DNA of 64,000 nt from an uncultured Acetobacteraceae bacterium (GTDB lineage Bacteria > Pseudomonadota > Alphaproteobacteria > Acetobacterales > Acetobacteraceae): the NCBI GenBank assembly GCA_903907955.1, contig CAIVPZ010000140.1, forward strand, positions 1 through 64,000, written 5' to 3'. Shown piece after piece: positions 1-10,243 of the stretch. The notes under the pieces were generated by a model, which saw nothing but the letters and a program-made list of their open reading frames with translations, ran no database searches and was not told the origin of the DNA. Every line of letters starts with the position of its first letter. Position 1 is the first letter of the stretch. The position numbers were made by a program, and so were the translations under genes.

Positions 1-2
1 AG

Positions 3-104
3 GAACGCTGGTCGCCCACCGGCCCGTTCGGCCGCACCATCTTGCCGCTCGAAGACGCCCTCCGCTTCATCGCCAGCGAGGACATCTTCTGGGTCCTGAT
101 CTGA
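3..104 (+). CDS. C-terminal fragment of an unknown protein, cut by the window edge
   Basis: An open frame enters from the left edge and ends at a TGA at 102-104. It gives 33 residues ending in ALRFIASEDIFWVLI. The tail looks like ordinary protein sequence but carries no motif I recognise, so no function is proposed. It runs towards the minus-strand gene that ends at 118, with only 13 bases between them. Confidence 0.4.
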   Translation, partial: ERWSPTGPFGRTILPLEDALRFIASEDIFWVLI

Positions 105-117
105 TCCGCCCGCGGAA

Positions 118-621
118 TCACCGGCGGAAAGTCGAGCTGAGTTCCTTCAGGATGGCTTTAGGCAGTTCGTCCTCGCGAGCCTGGGTCGCGAATGGCGCCG
201 AGGCGCAGAATCGGTATTCGCGGATCGGGCGTTCCGCGTCCAGCCAGGGTCGGTAGGGTGAGGCCCCCTCATCCTCGGGACTGCTTGCCAGCTTGGTGAC
301 GGCAGGAAACGGGCGGTTCCGCACCTCCCGCCATCGGTCGAAGCCTGTATCGCCGGCATTGCGTCCGATGAACTTGCACTCCACGACGCAACGATCGCCA
401 GCGGTGTCGTCGAGCAGGTCAATCGCACCGTCCCGCCCGCGCGCCAGGCGCGGCGCCATGGCCGCACCTGGTGCCTGGCCCGCCATCACCTCGAAAACGA
501 ACGCCTCGAAGTCCGCCCCATCGTTGGCTCCATTCAGAGCGCGGTCGTCAAAACGGCGCTCGTCGGGAAAGGCGATCGCGAAGTCTGCCGTGTGGCTTAT
601 ATTGTTCTCCGGGGATTTCAT
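118..621 (-). CDS. Small PD-(D/E)XK-like nuclease domain protein, possibly a remnant
   Basis: The product is about 167 residues from ATG 621; a GTG at 645 would add eight. The segment GRDGAIDLL followed some ten residues later by CVVECKF has the spacing of the D...ExK core of restriction-endonuclease-fold (Mrr-like) nucleases. After it come a conserved-looking tryptophan and a YRPWLD segment. Such domains often form the N-terminal effector of large STAND/NACHT defence proteins, but this frame stops right after the domain. Its neighbours are a broken integrase and an unknown gene end, so it may be what is left of an older island. The fold call rests on motif spacing only. Confidence 0.45.
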   Translation of the reverse strand: MKSPENNISHTADFAIAFPDERRFDDRALNGANDGADFEAFVFEVMAGQAPGAAMAPRLARGRDGAIDLLDDTAGDRCVVECKFIGRNAGDTGFDRWREVRNRPFPAVTKLASSPEDEGASPYRPWLDAERPIREYRFCASAPFATQAREDELPKAILKELSSTFRR

Positions 622-724
622 GATGGGAGCATATGATCGTTCCACTCAGTTACGCCAGACTTGTTGAGGTCTCTGCCATGCTGAGGAAAAAAGAGAGGAC
701 GCCCGCGCCCCCCCTCTACTGCCT

Positions 725-1127
725 CTACACGTTCCCTTCGCCGTCCGCCTCCGGCAGCAGGTTCCACGCCCGTGCCGCTGCCGTCGCAGTCGCGACCAAG
801 CGTTGCGGCGCGTGGTGAGCGTAGCGGGTAGTGGTGCTGAGCTGGCGGTGGCCCAGCACCGCGCCGATCCCGAAAAGTGGCGTGCCGGCGTTCGCCAGGG
901 CCGACGCCAGACTGTGCCGCAGGTCGTGGATGCGCAGGTCGGCCGGCAGTCTGCCGCCTTCTTCGCCCGTTCCCACGCCCCCCGAAGGCCCTCCAACGGC
1001 CCCCCATCTTCCGGTGGCTGGGGAAGACGCAGGGGGTTGCCCGGGATGCGCCGGGGGGCCTGCACCTGCAGCACCCGCGCGGCGGCCGACGACAGCGGGA
1101 TGTGCCGCGGCCGGCTATTCGTTAAGC
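725..1127 (-). pseudogene. Truncated, frameshifted tyrosine recombinase (integrase) remnant
   Basis: The minus strand encodes the C-terminal part of a site-specific recombinase. The fragment starts with NSRPRHIPLS near 1120, then changes frame around 945-965. In the second frame it continues LRIHDLRHSLASALANAG, LGHRQLSTTTRYAHH, and ends at 725. The HxxR box, the LGH box and the tyrosine of the catalytic domain are all visible. The N-terminal arm and core-binding domains and the first catalytic arginine are absent, so the product cannot be active. It marks an earlier integration event next to the nuclease-like remnant. It is unrelated to the intact DUF4102 integrase at 10244. Confidence 0.8.
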
Positions 1128-1194
1128 CGCCGGCAACCCTGGCAGCCGTAACCCTTGCCGGTCCTCCCTCGATCGACCGAAAAGGGTACGAACC

Positions 1195-2190
1195 ATGACA
1201 CTTGGCCGTCGAAACATTCTTCTCGCCGGGGCGGCGCTTGCCGCCGGCAGCATGCCGGGCCAGGCGGCGGCAGCACCGGCCAAGGCGCGCAAGCTGCGCA
1301 TGGGCTACCTGCTGCCCGCCGAATCGCAACTCGGGGCGGGGGCAACCGCCATGGCCGAGGAAATTGCCAACCGCACCGGCGGGCGCATCCAGATCCAGCA
1401 ATTCCCCGACTCCGTCCTTGGCGGCGAGGTCGAGATGCTGAAAGGCGTGCAGCTCGGCACCATCGATCTCGCCTTCATCACCGGCGCGCCGCTGCCCAGC
1501 GTGCTGCCGGAGGTCGGCATCTTCAACATCCCGTTCCTGTTCAACAGCCCGGCCCATGCGCATACCGTGCTGGACGGACCGATCGGCGATTCCTACCTGA
1601 AGCTGTTGTCCGGCAAGGACCTCGTCGCGTTGGCCTGGGGCGAGAACGGGCTGCGCCATCTCACCAACTCGAAGCGCCCGATCGCCGCCCCCGGCGACCT
1701 CAAGGGGCTGAAGCTGCGCCTGCCGCAATCGCCGGTGATGCTGCTCGGCTTCCGCGCCCTTGGGGCGGAGGCCAATCCGCTGCCGTTTCCGCAACTCTAT
1801 GGCGCGCTGCAGGCCGGGGTGTTCGACGGGCAGGAGAACCCGATCGCCACCATCCGGTCGGCGAAATTCGCGCAGGTGCAGAAGTTCCTGACCCTCAGCG
1901 GCCATGTCTACGACCCGGCGGTGATCGTCATGTCGTCCGATGCCAATGATGACCTCTCGGACGCGGACCGGGCGATCATCCTGGCGGCGGCGAAAACCGG
2001 CGCCGCCGCCTCGCGCGCCTTCGCCGCGGCGGCGGAGACCACCGGCGTCGCCACCCTGAAGCAGGCGGGGATGCAGGTGCTGCCCGGCATCGACCGGGCG
2101 GCCTTCAGCACCGCCATGGCCGCCGCCACCCCGGAATTCGAGAAACTGTTCGGCCGGCAGCGGATCGAGCAGATCCGGGCGGCGGGCTGA
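1195..2190 (+). CDS. TRAP transporter solute-binding protein, DctP family
   Basis: A 331-residue periplasmic binding protein. Residues 1-27 form an export signal with twin arginines (GRRNILLAG) and an AAA region, so Tat export is possible. The mature part has the DctP signature, including FDGQENPIATIRSAKF near residues 215-230 and LTLSGHVYDP after it. Family members capture small carboxylates for TRAP permeases. The membrane subunits DctQ and DctM are not beside it. The next gene, 49 bases downstream, is a chemoreceptor, which suggests the binding protein may feed a signalling receptor as well as, or instead of, a transporter. ATG 1195 is the first codon that keeps the signal peptide. Confidence 0.88.
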   Translation: MTLGRRNILLAGAALAAGSMPGQAAAAPAKARKLRMGYLLPAESQLGAGATAMAEEIANRTGGRIQIQQFPDSVLGGEVEMLKGVQLGTIDLAFITGAPLPSVLPEVGIFNIPFLFNSPAHAHTVLDGPIGDSYLKLLSGKDLVALAWGENGLRHLTNSKRPIAAPGDLKGLKLRLPQSPVMLLGFRALGAEANPLPFPQLYGALQAGVFDGQENPIATIRSAKFAQVQKFLTLSGHVYDPAVIVMSSDANDDLSDADRAIILAAAKTGAAASRAFAAAAETTGVATLKQAGMQVLPGIDRAAFSTAMAAATPEFEKLFGRQRIEQIRAAG

Positions 2191-2239
2191 CCACCCCGCA
2201 TCCGCCTGATTTTTCCGACCTTCCGACCCGGGGACCACG

Positions 2240-4585
2240 ATGGCCAACGATCGCCTGAAGACCCTGCTTGCCCCGTCGCTGCGCAAGCGTATCGGCGGCG
2301 GCTTTGCCGTGCTGCTGGTGCTGCTGGTGGCGCTCGCCGGGGTGACATTCCGGTTGCTGGTGCCGATTGGTGCCGACGCCGGCCGGGTCAGCGCGGACAG
2401 CATCAAGGCCGAGGCCGCGACACTGGTCTCGCTGCAGGTCGGCGACGCCCGGGCACGGGTGGCGCAGTACGCGCTGTCGGGAACCATGGACGACCAGACG
2501 GCGGCGCAGGCCAGCCTGGCCCGGCTGGATCAGGCGATTGCGGCAACCGCGGCAAGCGCCGGGGGCACCGAAGGCAACCGCGACCAGCCCGGCCTGGCCG
2601 CATTCGCCTCCGGCTACCGTGGCAGCGTGGATGGCACGTTCGCCGCAGTGGCGCTGCGACGGGCCAGCATCGAGCGGGTGCAGACCACCGGCACCGAAAT
2701 CCGCACAATCACCTCCGCCATCGCCCAGGCGCTGGAAGCGGAGACGGACCCTGACCTGATCCGCAGCGGCATGCGGCTGGCGCAGCGTTTTCAGGACTGC
2801 GACATCGCCGCATCGCGGTTCCTCGCCTCCCGCAGCCCCGCGGATTCGGGCATTGCCTTCACCTCTCTGCAAGCCGTACCGGCGGCGATCGAGGAGTTGA
2901 CCCGGCTGGCCGGAGACAAGCGGCGCCTCCGGCGGTTCGTGGCGGCGCTGGAGAAGCCGCTGGCCGCCTATGCCGAGGCCCTGCAGGGCGTGGTCGCCGC
3001 CGACGGGCAGCTGAAGGGCGCGGCCACCACGCGGGACGCCGTGAGCAAGGCCGTGCTCGTTGCCGCCGCGGCGGAGCGCGACCGGGCGGCGGGATCGCAG
3101 CGCGCGGCGGTCGCCTCCATGCTCGACAGCGTCGGCTCGGTGCGCCGGCTGCTGCTGGTGGCCTCGCTGGCCGCGGTCGGCGTCGGGTTGGTGCTGGCCG
3201 TGCTGATCGGTCGCAGCATCGCGCGTCCGATCCTCCAGCTCACCGGCGCGACCCAGCGCCTGGTCGATGGCGATCTTTCCCTCGATATTCCCGCCCTCAA
3301 CCGCCGCGATGAGATCGGCCGGATGGCGCAGGCCCTGCTGGTGTTCCGCGGCCACGCCCAGGAGGCGCGCAACCTGCAGGGCGAGGCCGACCGGGTGCGG
3401 GCGATGAAGGACCGGCGCCAGGAAGCGATGGACCGGCATACCCAGGATTTCGGCACCTCGACCTCCGGGGTGATGGACGGTCTGCAGCAATCGGCCGCGC
3501 TGGCACGGGCGACGGCGCAGGCGTTGTTCGCCGCCACCCAGCGCACGCGCACGTGCTCGGAGGAGACCGCAACCGGGGCGGCGGCGTCCGCCGAGCGCCT
3601 CGCCGCGGTGGCCGCGGCCACCGAACAGATGTCGGCCAGCATCGGCGAAATCGGCCAGCAGGCGGCGCGGGCGGCGCAGGCGGCGCGGGAAGCGGTGGAG
3701 CGCGCCACGGCAACCGATGCCAAGGTCGCCGGCATGGCGGATGCGGCCGAACGGGTCGGCACCGTGGTCCGCCTGATCAGCGCCATCGCCGGGCAGACCA
3801 ACCTGCTGGCGCTGAACGCAACCATCGAGGCGGCGCGGGCGGGGGAAGCCGGCAAGGGATTCGCGGTGGTGGCCGCCGAGGTGAAGGCGCTGGCCGCCCA
3901 GACCGCGCGGGCAACCGAGGAAATCGGCAGCCAGATCAACGCTATCCGCGCCTCCACCGGCGAAGCGGTGGAGGCCGTCCACGAGGTCTGCGCGGTGATC
4001 GCCCGGATCGACGAGGTCGCCGCCGCCATCGCCGCGGCCGTCGAGGAGCAGGGCATGACGACACGCGACATCGCCGCCAGCGTGCATGCCATGATGATCG
4101 CCACCCATCAGGCCACCGACGCCATGCGCGATGTCAGCCGGGTGTCGGAGAACGCCGGGGAAGCCAGCCAGCAGGTGCTGACGGTTGCCGACGATCTGGG
4201 CCAGACCGCGCAGGTTCTTGGGTTGGAAATCAAGGAATTCCTGCGGGCGATGGCACGCTCGGAGGAAAGTGAGCGGCGGCGCTACGAGCGGGTTCCCGGG
4301 CGGAACACGACCGCGGTGCTGAATGTGCCCCACGAAAAGCCGCAGCACGCGGTCATTCACGACATCTCGCGCGGCGGTATCGCGCTGCGGTCCGACTGGT
4401 GGGCGCGGGCGGGGATGGCTGTCACGGTCAGTCTGCCTGGCGCGGACGAACCGGTGCCCGCACGGCTGGTGCGCGGTGCCGGCGGGCTGCTGTCGCTGGC
4501 GTTTGCGCAAAGGGAGGAGGTGCTGGCGCGGGTGGACCGGGCGATTGAACGAATCGGCGCCACGGCCAGGAGCGAAGCCGCCTGA
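2240..4585 (+). CDS. Methyl-accepting chemotaxis protein with C-terminal PilZ domain
   Basis: A 781-residue inner-membrane chemoreceptor. TM1 lies around residues 16-40, a long periplasmic helical sensor follows, and TM2 is around 300-322. A HAMP domain occupies about 323-376. The conserved signalling hairpin is at 515-553, with [18 protein letters not shown] and [11 protein letters not shown]. The C-terminus adds a PilZ domain at about 675-770, recognised by an arginine-rich RRRYER motif and HDISRGG, the two halves of the usual cyclic-di-GMP site. PilZ-MCP fusions are known in alphaproteobacteria and link second-messenger level to CheA output. The gene follows the DctP gene closely, so the pair may be a ligand-capture and receptor unit. 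The domain calls are firm; the partnership is inference. Confidence 0.92.
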   Translation: MANDRLKTLLAPSLRKRIGGGFAVLLVLLVALAGVTFRLLVPIGADAGRVSADSIKAEAATLVSLQVGDARARVAQYALSGTMDDQTAAQASLARLDQAIAATAASAGGTEGNRDQPGLAAFASGYRGSVDGTFAAVALRRASIERVQTTGTEIRTITSAIAQALEAETDPDLIRSGMRLAQRFQDCDIAASRFLASRSPADSGIAFTSLQAVPAAIEELTRLAGDKRRLRRFVAALEKPLAAYAEALQGVVAADGQLKGAATTRDAVSKAVLVAAAAERDRAAGSQRAAVASMLDSVGSVRRLLLVASLAAVGVGLVLAVLIGRSIARPILQLTGATQRLVDGDLSLDIPALNRRDEIGRMAQALLVFRGHAQEARNLQGEADRVRAMKDRRQEAMDRHTQDFGTSTSGVMDGLQQSAALARATAQALFAATQRTRTCSEETATGAAASAERLAAVAAATEQMSASIGEIGQQAARAAQAAREAVERATATDAKVAGMADAAERVGTVVRLISAIAGQTNLLALNATIEAARAGEAGKGFAVVAAEVKALAAQTARATEEIGSQINAIRASTGEAVEAVHEVCAVIARIDEVAAAIAAAVEEQGMTTRDIAASVHAMMIATHQATDAMRDVSRVSENAGEASQQVLTVADDLGQTAQVLGLEIKEFLRAMARSEESERRRYERVPGRNTTAVLNVPHEKPQHAVIHDISRGGIALRSDWWARAGMAVTVSLPGADEPVPARLVRGAGGLLSLAFAQREEVLARVDRAIERIGATARSEAA

Positions 4586-4800
4586 AACGCCGGGTTCTTG
4601 ATCCTGTCGGGGCGTTGCCCGAAGGCCGGCAGACGGCCGATCGGCACCAGCGGCGGCTGATCCCGTAACGCGATGCGGGGGCAGCGTCCCTGACATTCCT
4701 GTTCCCGCTGTCACGCCGCCGCGCTTGCACCCCCCCCGACAGCGGACTATGTGGAGCCGCCAAGGTCGCGTTTCCCGGCGCCAGCGAGCCCCGCCGCTGA

Positions 4801-6351
<1,551 letters not shown>

Positions 6352-6385
6352 TGCCAGCTTCGCCACAGCCCCCACAGCCTGCCCG

Positions 6386-7681
6386 GTGACGCCCGCCGCA
6401 CGTCTGGCCGCCGCCGTCGAACTGCTGGCCGCCGTCGAGGCGGCGCCGCGCAAGCCGGCGGACGCCGTGGCCAATGATTTTTTTCGCAACCGCCGGTTCA
6501 TCGGCTCGGGCGACCGCCGCGCCGTGTCCGACCGCGCCTGGCGGGTGCTGCGGGCGCGCCGCCGCCTTGCCTGGTGGCTGGAGCGCGCCGGCGCGCCGGT
6601 GATCCCGCGGCTGCTGGTGGCGGCATCGCTGCTGCTGGAAGGCTGGACGCTGGACGGGGTGGCGCAGTCCTATTCCGGCGGCCGGTTTGCCCCGGAGCGG
6701 CTGACCGCGCCCGAGGCGGTGGCGATGCAGGCGCTGGAGCGGCATACGCTGGACCACCCGGACATGCCGGAAGCGGTGCGGCTGGAAGTGCCGGACTGGG
6801 TGCTGCCCCACCTGCAGGCGCGCTTCGGCGACACGCTGGCGGCCGAAATGGCGGCGCTGGACGGCGAGGCGCCGCTCGACCTGCGGGTCAATCTGCTGAA
6901 GGGCACGCGCGAACAGGCCCAGGCGGCGCTGGTGGCGGAGGGCATCGAATCGGTGCCGACGCCGATCTCACCATGGGGGCTGCGGATCGCCGGGCGGCGG
7001 GCGGTGACCTCCGGGCCGGCCTTTCAGACCGGGCTGGTCGAGATTCAGGACGAGGGCAGCCAGCTGGTGGCGGCGCTGGTCGGGGCCGGCCCCGACATGC
7101 GGGTGGCGGACTGGTGCGCCGGGGCCGGCGGGAAAACCCTGGCGCTGGCCATGACCATGGGCAATCGCGGCCACATCGCCGCCTGCGACGTCTCGGCGCC
7201 GCGGCTGGAAGGGGCGGTGCGCCGGCTGCGCCGGGCCGGGGTGCACAATGTCGAGCGCCACCTGGTCGAGCCCGGCGACAAATGGGCCAAGCGGCGCGCC
7301 GGCAGTTTCGACCGCGTGCTGGTGGATGCCCCCTGCACCGGCACCGGCACCTGGCGGCGCAACCCCGACGCACGGCTGCGGCTGCGGCCGGCCGACCTGG
7401 CGGAACTGGTGCCCAAGCAAGCCGCCATCCTTGAGCAGGCCGCGCGCCTAGTTCGCATCGGCGGGCGGTTGGTCTACGCTACCTGCTCGCTGCTGCCGCA
7501 GGAGAACGAGGCCCAGGTGGATGCTTTCCTTGCCGCGCATGCCGATTTTGCGCCGGTGCCGCTGGCCCGGGCCTGGGGCTTGCCGGGTCCGCCGCCGGGC
7601 GCCGGCGTCTACCTGTCACTCACGCCGCGGGCGCACGACACTGACGGGTTCTTTGCCGCCGTGCTGGAACGCAGTGCGTGA
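6386..7681 (+). CDS. rsmB: 16S rRNA (cytosine-5) methyltransferase, RsmB/NOL1/NOP2/sun family
   Basis: About 431 residues from a GTG start at 6386. The frame is open further upstream into guaB, but that extension is low-complexity sequence in the wrong frame of guaB and is rejected. The N-terminus resembles the NusB-like domain of this family. The Rossmann domain has the SAM motif DWCAGAGGKTLALAM near residue 240, the DAPCTGTGTWRRNPD motif near 315 and the catalytic YATCSLLPQENE motif near 370, giving both cysteines of an m5C enzyme. The gene sits 34 bases after guaB. Its stop overlaps the start of the following acetyltransferase. Confidence 0.93.
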   Translation: MTPAARLAAAVELLAAVEAAPRKPADAVANDFFRNRRFIGSGDRRAVSDRAWRVLRARRRLAWWLERAGAPVIPRLLVAASLLLEGWTLDGVAQSYSGGRFAPERLTAPEAVAMQALERHTLDHPDMPEAVRLEVPDWVLPHLQARFGDTLAAEMAALDGEAPLDLRVNLLKGTREQAQAALVAEGIESVPTPISPWGLRIAGRRAVTSGPAFQTGLVEIQDEGSQLVAALVGAGPDMRVADWCAGAGGKTLALAMTMGNRGHIAACDVSAPRLEGAVRRLRRAGVHNVERHLVEPGDKWAKRRAGSFDRVLVDAPCTGTGTWRRNPDARLRLRPADLAELVPKQAAILEQAARLVRIGGRLVYATCSLLPQENEAQVDAFLAAHADFAPVPLARAWGLPGPPPGAGVYLSLTPRAHDTDGFFAAVLERSA

Positions 7682-8250
7682 TCGCGATCCGGCGCGCCCG
7701 CCCGGCCGATGCCGCCGCCATCGGAGCTGTGCACGTGGCGGCCTGGCGCACCACCTATCCGGTGATCCTGCCCAACGAGTACCTCTCGCGTCTGTCGGCG
7801 CGGCGACAGGCCGCGCATTACGAGTCGGCGATCCGCAACGGGCTGGGCGTGCATGTCGCCACCGCCTCCGGCCAGGATGCCGGCCCGGCGGGCGGGCCGC
7901 CGCGGGTGGTGGGCTACGTGACCTGCGGCCCTGCCCGCCCGCTGCCGGCTGGTTCGGCCGTGCTGGGCGATGGCGAAATCGAGACACTGTATGTGCTGGA
8001 CGACTGGCGCGAGCGCGGCCTCGGCCGCCGGCTGATGCGGGCGGCGGCGGCACATCTGGCGGCATCCGGGTGCAATTCGGCCTTCGTGTGGGTGCTGCGC
8101 GACAACCCGAGCCGCTGGTTCTACGAGCGGCTGGGCGGGCGCGTGGCGGCCGAGGCGACGGTGCGGGTGGCCGGCACCTCGGTGGTGCAACTGGCCTATG
8201 TCTGGCCGAGCACTGAGAAGCTGGAGCAGGCGGCCTCGTCGGCCAGTTGA
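7678..8250 (+). CDS. GNAT-family N-acetyltransferase
   Basis: A 190-residue protein starting at GTG 7678, which overlaps the rsmB stop as GTGA, so translation is probably coupled. Acetyl-CoA-binding motif A is visible as IETLYVLDDWRERGLGRRL around residues 101-119, followed by the motif B segment FYERLGGR. This family transfers an acetyl group to an amine; the acceptor cannot be read from the sequence. The N-terminus IRRARPADAAAIGAVHVAAW is typical for this class. Two hairpins lie just after its stop codon. Confidence 0.88.
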   Translation: MIAIRRARPADAAAIGAVHVAAWRTTYPVILPNEYLSRLSARRQAAHYESAIRNGLGVHVATASGQDAGPAGGPPRVVGYVTCGPARPLPAGSAVLGDGEIETLYVLDDWRERGLGRRLMRAAAAHLAASGCNSAFVWVLRDNPSRWFYERLGGRVAAEATVRVAGTSVVQLAYVWPSTEKLEQAASSAS

Positions 8251-8261
8251 TGCGAGCAAGA

Positions 8262-8305
8262 CCAGGGCGCTGCCCTGGACCAGCCAAGGGGCAGTGGCCC
8301 CTTGG
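8262..8305. repeat. Paired palindromes in the intergenic gap before guaA
   Basis: Two adjacent perfect hairpins: CCAGGGC with GCCCTGG (8262-8268 and 8272-8278), and CCAAGGGG with CCCCTTGG (8284-8291 and 8298-8305). There is no T-tract, so an intrinsic terminator is unlikely. The double-palindrome layout resembles intergenic repeats that I recall as common in Acetobacteraceae genomes. Other copies would have to be found outside this window. Confidence 0.7.
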
Positions 8306-8364
8306 AACCCATTCATCCGCGCCCGTGCTGCAAGGGCGCGCACCGTGATCGACAGGTGCCACAG

Positions 8365-9948
8365 ATGACCAAGTCCACGCCGCTTCCCAGCACGGAAATC
8401 ACCAGCGACCGGGTGCTGATCCTGGATTTCGGCAGCCAGGTTACCCAGCTCATCGCCCGCCGCCTGCGCGAGAGCGGGGTGTACTGCGAGATCTGGCCGT
8501 ACGATTCCGATCCGGTCCGCATCCGCGCCTTCAACCCGCGCGCCTTCATCCTCTCCGGCGGCCCGGCCAGCGTGACCGAAGGCAATTCGCCGCGCGCACC
8601 GCAGGAGGTGTTCGACTCGGGGCTGCCCGTGCTCGGCATCTGCTACGGCGAGCAAACCATGTGCGCCCAACTGGGCGGCGAAGTGCAGGGTTCGGAGCAC
8701 CGCGAGTTCGGCCGCGCCTACCTGGACGTGAAGGCGCCCTGCGCCCTGTTCCGCGGCGTCTGGGCACCGGGCGCGCGCGAGCAGGTCTGGATGAGCCATG
8801 GCGACCGCGTGACCCGCCTGCCGCCCGGCTTTCGCGTGGTGGCCACCAGCGAGGGCGCGCCCTTTGCCGCCATCGCCGACGACCATCGCCACTTCTATGG
8901 CGTGCAGTTCCATCCCGAGGTGGTGCACACGCCGCACGGCGCCCAGTTGCTGCGCAACTTCACCCACGTCATCGCCGGCTGCAGTGGCGGCTGGACCATG
9001 GCCGGCTTCCGCGCGACACAGATCGCCCGCATCCGCGCGCAGGTCGGCGACGGTCGGGTCATCTGCGGCCTGTCGGGGGGCGTCGATTCCTCGGTCGCCG
9101 CGGTGCTGCTGCACGAGGCGATCGGCGACCAGCTCACCTGCATCTTCGTTGACCACGGATTGCTCCGCGCCGGCGAAGCCGAGGAGGTGGTGACCACCTT
9201 CCGCGACCGCTTCAACATCCGTTTGATCCACCGCAACGCCGCCGAGCTTTTCCTCGGCGCGCTGGCGGGCGTCACCGACCCCGAGGTCAAGCGCAAGACG
9301 ATCGGCGGGTTGTTCATCGACGTGTTCGACGCCGAGGCGCACCGGCTCGGCGGCGCCGATTTCCTCGCGCAAGGCACGCTGTATCCGGACGTGATCGAAA
9401 GCGTCAGCTTCACCGGCGGGCCGAGCGTGACGATCAAGAGCCACCACAACGTCGGCGGCTTGCCCGAGCGCATGCGCATGCGCCTGGTCGAGCCGCTGCG
9501 CGAGTTGTTCAAGGACGAGGTGCGCGCGCTGGGCCGCGAACTCGACATCCCCGATTCGATTGTCGGGCGCCACCCGTTCCCCGGACCCGGGCTTGCCATC
9601 CGCATCCCCGGCGCCATCAGCCCCGAAAGACTTGAGATGCTGCGCCGGGCGGATGCGATTTTCCTCGAGGAAATCCGCATGGCCGGGCTGTATGACGCCA
9701 TCTGGCAGGCATTTGCCGTGCTGCTGCCGGTGCGCACCGTGGGCGTGATGGGCGACGGCCGTACCTATGATCACGCCTGTGCGCTGCGCGCGGTCACCAG
9801 CACGGACGGCATGACGGCGGATGTCTATCCGTTCGACATCGGTTTTCTCGGCCGCGTGGCCAACCGGATCGTCAACGAGGTGCGCGGCATCAACCGCGTC
9901 ACCTACGATGTCACCAGCAAGCCACCGGGCACGATCGAGTGGGAATGA
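8365..9948 (+). CDS. guaA: GMP synthase (glutamine-hydrolysing)
   Basis: 527 residues from ATG 8365; an in-frame extension to 8302 runs through the palindromes and is rejected. The enzyme aminates XMP to GMP. The N-terminal class I glutamine amidotransferase has the nucleophile in [16 protein letters not shown] and the histidine in QFHPEV. The ATP pyrophosphatase has the P-loop [12 protein letters not shown] around residue 235. The C-terminal dimerisation domain ends [12 protein letters not shown]. The reading frame is full length, so element insertion at its 3' end has preserved the gene. The conserved last codons are the known attachment target for guaA-specific islands. Confidence 0.97.
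   Translation: MTKSTPLPSTEITSDRVLILDFGSQVTQLIARRLRESGVYCEIWPYDSDPVRIRAFNPRAFILSGGPASVTEGNSPRAPQEVFDSGLPVLGICYGEQTMCAQLGGEVQGSEHREFGRAYLDVKAPCALFRGVWAPGAREQVWMSHGDRVTRLPPGFRVVATSEGAPFAAIADDHRHFYGVQFHPEVVHTPHGAQLLRNFTHVIAGCSGGWTMAGFRATQIARIRAQVGDGRVICGLSGGVDSSVAAVLLHEAIGDQLTCIFVDHGLLRAGEAEEVVTTFRDRFNIRLIHRNAAELFLGALAGVTDPEVKRKTIGGLFIDVFDAEAHRLGGADFLAQGTLYPDVIESVSFTGGPSVTIKSHHNVGGLPERMRMRLVEPLRELFKDEVRALGRELDIPDSIVGRHPFPGPGLAIRIPGAISPERLEMLRRADAIFLEEIRMAGLYDAIWQAFAVLLPVRTVGVMGDGRTYDHACALRAVTSTDGMTADVYPFDIGFLGRVANRIVNEVRGINRVTYDVTSKPPGTIEWE
9925..9948 (+). other. Presumed attL core: 3' end of guaA at the ICE boundary
   Basis: The last codons of guaA (PGTIEWE and stop) are immediately followed by a change from compact housekeeping genes to mobile-element genes. 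The integrase begins 295 bases downstream and is transcribed away from guaA. Islands with P4-type integrases are known to insert here and to restore the gene end. The exact core and strand exchange point cannot be set because the right junction lies outside the window. Confidence 0.6.
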
Positions 9949-10116
9949 TTCAGGGTCTGCCGGGAAGGTTCGGGGACTATCGCCAGTTCCTACATATGCG
10001 ATTGAATTGAAATAGAATATTGGCCGGAGCCTATCGGCATCTTTCGCCGGGTAGCGGTTGCGAACGACGGCTCAGATGACGGTCTTGTCTCCACTTGCCG
10101 CCAGCCTGCAGACGGG

Positions 10117-10153
10117 ATACCGTCAGCCCGTAGAGACTGGCTGACGGTATTTT
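10117..10153 (+). terminator. Hairpin with T-tract between guaA and int
   Basis: ATACCGTCAG (10117-10126) pairs perfectly with CTGACGGTAT (10141-10150) across a 14-base loop, followed by a run of T. This fits a rho-independent terminator that would shield the element from guaA transcription. The right arm recurs at 10213, so the sequence may also be a protein-binding site. The rest of 9949-10243 holds only AT-rich noncoding sequence. Confidence 0.65.
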
Positions 10154-10225
10154 TTCTCTCTTATCTTTATGATAAATAAGGAAAAAATGTCCCGACGTTG
10201 GCCTCAAATTGCCTGACGGTATTTT
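10141..10225 (+). repeat. Direct repeats CTGACGGTATTTT upstream of int
   Basis: The 13-mer CTGACGGTATTTT occurs at 10141-10153 and 10213-10225, starts 72 bases apart. An inverted partial copy lies at 10117-10126. The second copy ends 18 bases before the int start codon. Three related sites between the attachment site and int are what arm-type integrase sites or excisionase sites look like; that role is inference. Confidence 0.6.
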
Positions 10226-10243
10226 GGGTCGAAGGGACGGGAA

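Noticed and set aside
646-2487. 613-residue minus-strand open frame opposite the DctP gene
   Set aside because: It is an antisense shadow of the DctP gene in high-GC DNA, joined to the integrase remnant. Its composition is His/Arg/Gly-rich and no motif fits outside the remnant.
7609-9774. 721-residue minus-strand open frame opposite guaA and the GNAT gene
   Set aside because: It covers genes with unmistakable catalytic motifs on the plus strand and shows only low-complexity, Ala/Gly/His-rich sequence.
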